This document shows positions 58,380 to 64,000 of a stretch of DNA of 64,000 nt, in pieces. Numbering within the stretch: the first letter of the stretch is position 1; each line of letters opens with the position of its first letter. The notes under the pieces are model-generated. The model worked only from the letters and a program-made list of their open reading frames with translations, was not told the DNA's origin and ran no database searches. Made by a program: the position numbers and the translations under genes. The stretch is from Malachius bipustulatus. Lineage: Eukaryota > Arthropoda > Insecta > Coleoptera > Melyridae. The stretch lies in NCBI GenBank assembly GCA_910589415.1, contig OU342638.1, positions 32,523,579 through 32,587,578 on the forward strand. Reading direction: 5' to 3'.

Positions 58380-58930
58380 TGTTTCGTCCTTGGCGAATAA
58401 TCGATTCGTATTCTCTAAGACACCACCGTTTCCTACCCCTTCCTATCCCTTTACACATCGGGAAGAAGGAAAAAGGACACCTGACCGGAGAGACAACACG
58501 AAGAGTCGAGGTTTAACATCGAGAGAGGAAAGAGCCCGACATAGTGCCGTTCGTACCAGACTCGTCGATGCTGGTGTTACGGGAACGGGATACCTAGTTC
58601 TTTAATTAAATAAGGAAGCGGTATAAAGTAGTGGAACAATCGTGGGTATAGTGGAGCAAAGTGAACAATAATAATAGTTACAACATCTCGCAAATTAAAA
58701 CAAGTGCCCCTTTAGTCGGACAAGACACAAGGTCAGTAATTTCGATAATTATTAATTAATTGTGTTCCTGTCAATCATTGGCAATTATAGCCTGGTCCTT
58801 CCCTAAATTTTGATCCTGTCACCGTGGCGATTCGTCATTACCATCGCGGCATCGAGCCGCATTAATTTAGCCCCTTTCAGGATCGAATCGCGTCGTTAAT
58901 ATTTTTAGGCTCTTTGACGCGGAGTTAACA
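58380..58930 (+). repeat. 3' LTR (551 bp)
   Basis: Same length and, as far as I can see, the same sequence as 51678-52228. Confidence 0.95.
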
Positions 58931-58935
58931 CCTAC
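58931..58935. other. 5 bp target-site duplication, right
   Basis: CCTAC directly after the 3' LTR; matches 51673-51677. Removing the element restores 'aatgcctactaactg'. Confidence 0.9.
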
Positions 58936-59031
58936 TAACTGTTGTTAATAAATTATTGTTGGAAAAATTCATTTTTTCTCTCATAAAATGCCATTTTTCT
59001 CGAAAACCGTTAACTTTTGAGCTGTTAACTG

Positions 59032-59160
59032 TGTACTGAAACGGGGACTATCCTAGATCAAAAATAATAGTTTGATTCTCTCCCGATATAAATTTTATGA
59101 TAAATTGATACGGGAGAGAATCAAACTATTTTGATCTAGGATAGTTCCCGTTTCAGTACA
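59032..59160. repeat. Near-perfect 129 bp inverted repeat
   Basis: 'tgtactgaaacggggactat' .. 'gattctctcccgatat' pairs with 'atacgggagagaatc' .. 'atagttcccgtttcagtaca'. Arms are about 54-60 bp with a loop of about 12-20 bp and only two or three mismatches. It lies just upstream of a primer-site-like sequence, so it may be the end of an old LTR or an insertion within it. Confidence 0.85.
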
Positions 59161-59165
59161 TAATA

Positions 59166-59183
59166 TGGCGCCCACAGGGGGGC
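59166..59183 (+). other. tRNA-Lys-type primer-site-like sequence
   Basis: TGGCGCCCA is the complement of the tRNA-Lys 3' end used by many Ty3/gypsy elements. The match stops after nine bases. Its place 430 bp before a gag remnant supports the reading. Confidence 0.45.
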
Positions 59184-59593
59184 TTTGAAATTTGAAAAGA
59201 AAAGAAATGGTGTTTATTTAATTATTTAATTGGTTTGAATAGGTAAAATTAAATTGCAACAATGCCCAATGAAACAGTCCTCTAATGGAACACTCGATGG
59301 TTTTAAGGAACACCCCCAGCTGTAATTTTTTGTCAGAATCGCCACATTTTGGTCCTGAAAATTCTCAATCAGCTGTGAACCGAGAATCGCAGCGAACGAA
59401 CTATGTTGATTCCGCTCGCGTTTTCTGCCCAGGCTGCGGCTGCTGCCGGTCAAGAAAGTAGAGGGCTAGCGGAAGCGGCTGCCCCGCTGAATGAAAACTA
59501 GTGTTGTGGCAACATAAATGCGGGCAACAATTATTTAGCTTTCTCATTAACAGAAATAATAAATAAACAAAATCAGCAACATCAAGCTCTGAA

Positions 59594-60063
59594 TGTTTGA
59601 TTCTTTAAATAATATAGTTTCAGTACTCTCTCAATCTATTCAGGAGAATAATTCGCGGTTAATTTCTTTGGAAAAGAAATCTTTGGGTAGGTACAATGGT
59701 TGAGGAGAAAAATTCTTGTAGCGTTTCTTTTAATCCGAAGCAATACAAAAACAAGCAGGTTTCAGATAATAACCGGGAATTTTATATAGGAAACGTTGGG
59801 GAAGTGAGGGAATTTAATAATAAAGAGGAAAAATAGGAGAAAAAAACGGTCAACAAAATAATACGACATTTTTTATATAATATTTCAAAATCTCAAAAAT
59901 ATTTATACGCGCGGACTTGTCTTAAAGGTGACAGTGCTTGGTGGGTACATGACGTACATCATCATCATCACAAAATTGACAATTTTGGCGATTTTGAACG
60001 GCTTTTTCGAAGAAAATATGGAGCTACGGTGGACAAAAGAACCGTTTCTTTGAAACTATAATG
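59594..60063 (+). pseudogene. Decayed Ty3/gypsy-like gag
   Basis: A first frame from ATG 59594 (MFDSLNNIVSVLSQS...) stops after about 36 codons. A second from about 59697 runs to 60060 with one internal TAG (59834). The latter ends with 'YARTCLKGDSAWWVHDV', a His run from CATCAT repeats, and 'FGDFERLFRRKYGA', matching the 'LxGxAxxWW...F..F...F' pattern of retrotransposon Gag capsid domains. Nothing of pol is seen before the ATA microsatellite at 60106, so the element is truncated. Confidence 0.65.
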
Positions 60064-60105
60064 GTGGTTTTTACGATCCAAGAAAAGTTAGTAGATTCGA
60101 TTATC

Positions 60106-60136
60106 ATAATAATAATAATAATAATAATAATAATAT
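60106..60136. repeat. (ATA)n microsatellite
   Basis: Ten or so uninterrupted AAT units. Confidence 0.9.
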
Positions 60137-60139
60137 TTA

Positions 60140-61755
60140 TTTCCACGTTATGTAAATAATATGACATTTGTGGTACAAATATGACATAATGAGTTAATCC
60201 GGGGGCTCTATGAAGTAAAGTTGGATTACAGCTACAATGCCTATGTCTCCTCGCTATAACCGAATTTTGCTGTAATTAAACATTTCTAAAATTTCTCATT
60301 TCGCACTTCACACGAAAAAAAACTATTTTCAAAATTTACCACATTATACTGCGAGGAATGACTTATCTTAAATATGGAGATTAGAGAATGATAAGATTCC
60401 AAAGTTATGTAAATTGATAATCGTTCAGTATATGTGTGATATCTGGATCTAGCGCGGTAATTTTCTAATGTACGATTTAAACGTTAATTAAACTGATATC
60501 ACTTTAATAATAACGATCCTTCGCGAATGCTACTCGATAATAGGTACGTGTTTGTTACCGCTAATCATATACACGAGAGGGAAGAGGTAATTACGGCTTG
60601 TAGAAGAGAATGTTCCAGAGATAAATGAACGGATTTTATTCATTTATTCTTACTATCACTATCATCTCATCTCGGATAAATAACTATTGTTGTGATATAA
60701 TAAGCAGCCTCATCATTTATATACCCATTACCTACGTCAAGTCAATTTCTAAGTGTAGAATTTTCTTATTTTTGATTTTATTTTTCCTTACTGTATGTTA
60801 ATTTTTACAGAAATCTGCAGACATTTACATAATCAACAATACACAATCAGAAATGAACATCATTCAGGCACATAGCGCTCTCTGTTACTTAATTTTCTTC
60901 TTGTAATCAACATTTAGGACGATTTAAAAAAAATTAATTGAGTCTGAAGATGCAACTTCAAAAGTAGTGAAACAATTCATTCTTTTTTATTTTAGTGTAT
61001 TTTTAATATTTATCTAAGCTATAATCTCGCTGCAGGAGGTGCTGCAAACATGATTCCAAGCTAGGTTAATAAGGAGGGATGCGATGACCAGGATAATGAT
61101 TTTACACTGACTGGATGAGTCATTTTTTATCCATTTGATAACATAACGACATGACGTCACTCGGAAGGAAAAATAGTTGGAAAAATAGATCTTCAAACAA
61201 AGTTTACAGTTTACAGTTTTTCCATTCTCGTAGAAATTAAAGGTCCAAAAATTTTCAAACATTATCAAAAAACTCAAAACATACCTTTTTGACATATTAA
61301 AAAATGTGTCTCGAAAACGACACGTTTGCGTACCAATAGGATTTTTTTTTCTTACAAGACATGAAATCACACCTTATTTTTTCCGATACCTGTTTTGAAA
61401 CACCCTCTATATTGACAGTATCATTGTAATAATTTGCATGAAAAAAGATTCAAGAAAGGCTCGATTCCTCTCACAAACAAAAAATTACATAAGACGACAA
61501 AAACTCATCGTTTCGCTTTAATTTAGGCTCGTCAGACTGACAATCAGTCCATCATGGAATAATTTCACATCAAAGGAAACAATTATTACAGGCGTAGGTA
61601 TTGTTTAAAAGTTACAATTTTCAATCCCATCTAGTGATCGTTTGTTGAAAAAATTTTAAAGTGGCATTTATAGGGAAATTCTCGGTCATAAGAGGGAAAG
61701 TTTCCACGAGAATTAACTTCCACAATTATTCTGTCAAAGTGTCTTGAAGCTGCTA
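60140..61755. other. Gene-free DNA
   Basis: The longest frame (minus, about 61014-61370, 118 codons) has no family motif, no splice support and AT-driven composition; I do not call it. No repeats recognised. Confidence 0.35.
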
Positions 61756-61762
61756 CTGTTTA

Positions 61763-61893
61763 GAATGTTCCAGGAGTAGAATTTTCGGAATTCTTAACAG
61801 ACATACCGGAATTAGTTATTTTTAGAAGGCGTTCCAGAAAAACACCAAGGGTGTATATAAGCGAAGCTAGAAGCGGTTCGAGTTCAATTCAGT
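61763..61893 (+). promoter_or_regulatory. Heat-shock-type promoter: HSEs, TATA box, initiator
   Basis: Heat-shock-factor sites are built from alternating GAA and TTC 5 bp units. Here I see 'GAATGTTCCAGGA' (61763-61775), 'AGAATTTTCGGAATTC' (61778-61793) and a perfect 'TTCCAGAA' (61832-61839). They lie 15-90 bp before TATATAAG (61854-61861), followed by the initiator TTCAGTGT at 61888-61895, about 35 bp after the TATA box. The layout matches insect heat-shock promoters. The DNA after it (61894 on) has only tiny ORFs, so the transcript could be non-coding, could have its CDS beyond an intron, or could be a relic. Confidence 0.55.
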
Positions 61894-61899
61894 GTAGAC

Positions 61900-63400
61900 T
61901 ATGAATAAGGAAGCGATTATATCATTTTAACGAATCTCTTTTCTTAGTAAAAAAAAATAGTACCTATTATGGCTATTATAGAAATTATGGACATTATGGC
62001 TATTATTCACGAGGATAAATTTTTTTAATGAATAATGGCGATTCTCCGCGAGAAGAAGACACTATTCTCGATGATTTTATTCTAAATATAGTTAATAAAA
62101 TATACTGGCAAGGCACTCTACGTTAACCAAAGTTAAAATACGACCAAAATGGAGTGCGTTCGAGCTATTTCGTGCTGTTAGAAGGTGTTCGTGTCATTAT
62201 CATCCTATATATTGTTTTGTGGCAGTGCTATGAAGGCGTTCGATGTATCTGCTCATTTGTGATTGGCTCTTACTCGTGATTTTTCATTTTATTATTTCAC
62301 ATGCTGAACTGGCATGGACTCATTATCTTACGCCTGGCATGAAAAATGAATAATTTACGTCACTATTAAACTGAAATCAGCAGGATAATAATGATATTCA
62401 TCCACATACTAGTAGAAGAGAAACTTTAGAAATAATTACAACTTCCTTCTCAGCTATAGGTACTATTTAAAAGAGATCATTTCCGCCACAGTCTTCTTTG
62501 TAAAGGCTTCGACCTCGTGACATAATCTAGTAGGCGTATCGTAGAAAAACAAATGGACTACCGGTACCGGCATGTTTCAAGTTTATTTATAAAAATCACA
62601 GTCTACAACCGGCAGTTTGCATCGCTCGGTTTACACGAGAAAGAGAGAGCTTTCCAGTAATTAGCAAGAGTGTTTTTTGTGATTTTTTTTACGATTCGAA
62701 TATTTTGCGATTATTTTAATGATCGGTTAATTAATATTACTCATCAAAGAATATCCATTAGTGAAGTGAATTATTGATAAATGTGACTAAGTAAGTAAGT
62801 GCTATGCTATGAATGAATCACCGGAACAATTTATTTATTTCATGCTTACAAGTTCTTTCAATAATATGCAGATAAGTTAATCAGAAATTGTTTCTATTTA
62901 GATATAAATCGCTTTGGTACTGTTATAAAAGATTGCGCTATTTTTTTCCAGTGGTCGCTTGTCTCAAAATAGCTCGTCTGCAATGACAATGACAACTGAC
63001 GTTTTCAAAGGTTTTGACGAACTGACGAATCTGAAACTGAAAACCGTTTTTTGATAGGAGGGGGGGGGTCGGAAGTTACCTGATGTTTTTTTTAACCATT
63101 TCTTTATTTTTACATTTTGAAAACGCTACTGGTAATATTTTTGGCAAGTAGGTGTGCCTAAAACGCGAAGATCTATTGATTGCCGTTAAATAATGAAAAG
63201 TGATAATGAATAATGATAAAAAACCTTATCTGTGTTGTTGAGCCCGAGGCATTCAGTTTTTTTTTTTCATAATTGAAACCTTCATGACAGATAACGGCCA
63301 ATTTGTTGATATTATTTTGGTATGTACATAATATACAGTTTTGTTCCCCTCTCCTCTAATCAGAGATAGAGATACGCATAGTGCAAAAGTGCAAAATTAT
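61900..63400. other. DNA downstream of the heat-shock-type promoter, no long ORF
   Basis: A 19-codon frame at about 61969-62028 (MAIIEIMDIMAIIHEDKFF) is the first of any length after the start; it is built on an internal repeat ('attatggctattat'). No splice-supported exon recognised to 63400. G9 tract near 63061. Confidence 0.3.
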
Positions 63401-63414
63401 GCCAAATTACCCTT

Positions 63415-63985
63415 AGCCGTTGTCCGCCATCTTGAATTTAGGGGGTTATTTGTTTTTCCTCATTATTTCAATAGTTTTTGAGTTAAGGGCAAAAACACTT
63501 ATTTCCAAATTTGTGGGGAATTTAATTCTCTACATTTTGTGTCCCTATATTTTTTTTTCATATTCGGTTGTTTATAACAAAAATAACGCATTATAAGCTG
63601 CAGCGAAGGGGTTGAAAAGTCACTTTTTCACTTTTTCACTATTTTTCTCCCAAAAATGTGCCATGTTAAAATGAGAAGGTTGTTAATTTGACAATTTGCA
63701 ATAAATTTTATGCATAACATTTTATTGTGCAAACAACTCTTTTCGTCCTTGAACGCGACAAAGTTCGGTATAAAACTTCCAACAGCAGAGTACTAAACTT
63801 TGCCGGAAAACAAAAAGCGATGGCACAATTTTCTGACTCCGATTCATCTTACCCAAGTCAAGTACTTGACTTTCAAACTTATTACAAATCCCCCTTCCAC
63901 CCCTCCACGCTCCCTAGGTGTTGTCCGCCATCTTGGATTTAGTGGTGAATTTGTTTTTCTTCTTCATCTCCGTTATTTTCAACAT
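63415..63985. repeat. Direct repeat pair ~497 bp apart
   Basis: 'gttgtccgccatcttgaattt' at about 63419 and 'gttgtccgccatcttggattt' at about 63919, each followed by 'ag.gg.g...ttgtttttc', 'cattatttca' / 'cgttattttca'. The second copy is cut by the window end, so this may be the start of a tandem array. Confidence 0.6.
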
Positions 63986-64000
63986 TTGGTCCCAAAGAGA

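Larger units (their letters stand above)
51678..58930 (+). mobile_element. Complete BEL/Pao LTR retrotransposon (7,253 bp)
   Basis: Two LTRs of 551 bp starting TGTTTCG and ending TTAACA, a 5 bp target duplication, a primer-site candidate, a leader with an internal duplication and a single intact Gag-Pol frame. By eye the LTRs match throughout. Since LTRs are identical at insertion, this copy is very young or was recently gene-converted. All domains and catalytic residues that I can identify are in place, so it may be able to move on its own. There is no envelope-like frame after pol. Confidence 0.97.

Noticed and set aside
61014..61370. 118-codon minus-strand frame
   Set aside because: Cys- and Asn-rich AT-driven composition, no domain, no splice or promoter support.

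Overview
The window reads as AT-rich, repeat-dense, mostly intergenic DNA of an arthropod, most likely an insect. Supporting this are a complete BEL/Pao retrotransposon (a metazoan group), remnants of insect-type LINE and Ty3/gypsy elements, arthropod TCAGT initiators, and a TATA promoter with heat-shock-type elements. The recurring short GGTACCT/CCTACC motifs would fit Hemiptera or Lepidoptera, but I cannot fix the order. No tRNA, rRNA or CRISPR was recognised, and most short open frames are chance frames inside repeats.

Layout. 0.65-3.1 kb: satellite of ~264 bp. 5.06-8.17 kb: five units of ~690 bp. 9.0-9.36 kb: a foldback MITE. 10-12.7 kb: decayed coding-like DNA, a TTTCCAC minisatellite and a four-copy repeat. 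13-14.4 kb: CpG-richer unassigned DNA. 14.7-17.4 kb: an unusual field of copies of one reverse-transcriptase motif (GVPQGS-like). 18.1-20.9 kb and 24.5-28.0 kb: two copies of a duplicated block. Each carries a small gene with a promoter initiator, a 5'-UTR intron, a short uORF, a 71/72-codon ORF for a single-pass membrane protein and a poly(A) signal. Copy 2 has also gained two long foldback MITEs. Each block is followed by the same ~28 bp minisatellite (21-24.3 kb and 28.0-32.2 kb); the second array is split by a 2,375 bp TG...CA insertion with a 4 bp target duplication, probably a solo LTR. 33.1-36.3 kb: 330 bp satellite. 37.5-37.9 kb (minus) and 42.9-44.1 kb (plus): LINE reverse-transcriptase remnants. 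38.2-39.0 kb: TGACGT-rich repeats. 39.8-42.8 kb: 168 bp satellite with higher-order structure. 45.3-46.7 kb: two small tandem arrays. 47.1-47.4 kb: a possible host exon. 48.2-50.4 kb: a large foldback element containing a possible acidic-tail exon.

51.68-58.93 kb: an intact BEL/Pao retrotransposon with two 551 bp LTRs that look identical, a 5 bp target duplication and one 1,755-codon Gag-Pol frame. This is the only large protein gene in the window and appears very recently inserted. 59.0-60.1 kb: a decayed Ty3/gypsy-like 5' end (inverted repeat, tRNA-Lys-type primer site, gag remnant). 61.76-61.9 kb: a heat-shock-type core promoter with no long ORF after it.

The most interesting non-standard signals are the fast-evolving small membrane-protein paralogues with a conserved uORF, the 23 scattered copies of one RT motif, and the orphan heat-shock-type promoter. 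All statements come from reading the sequence; no similarity search was run.
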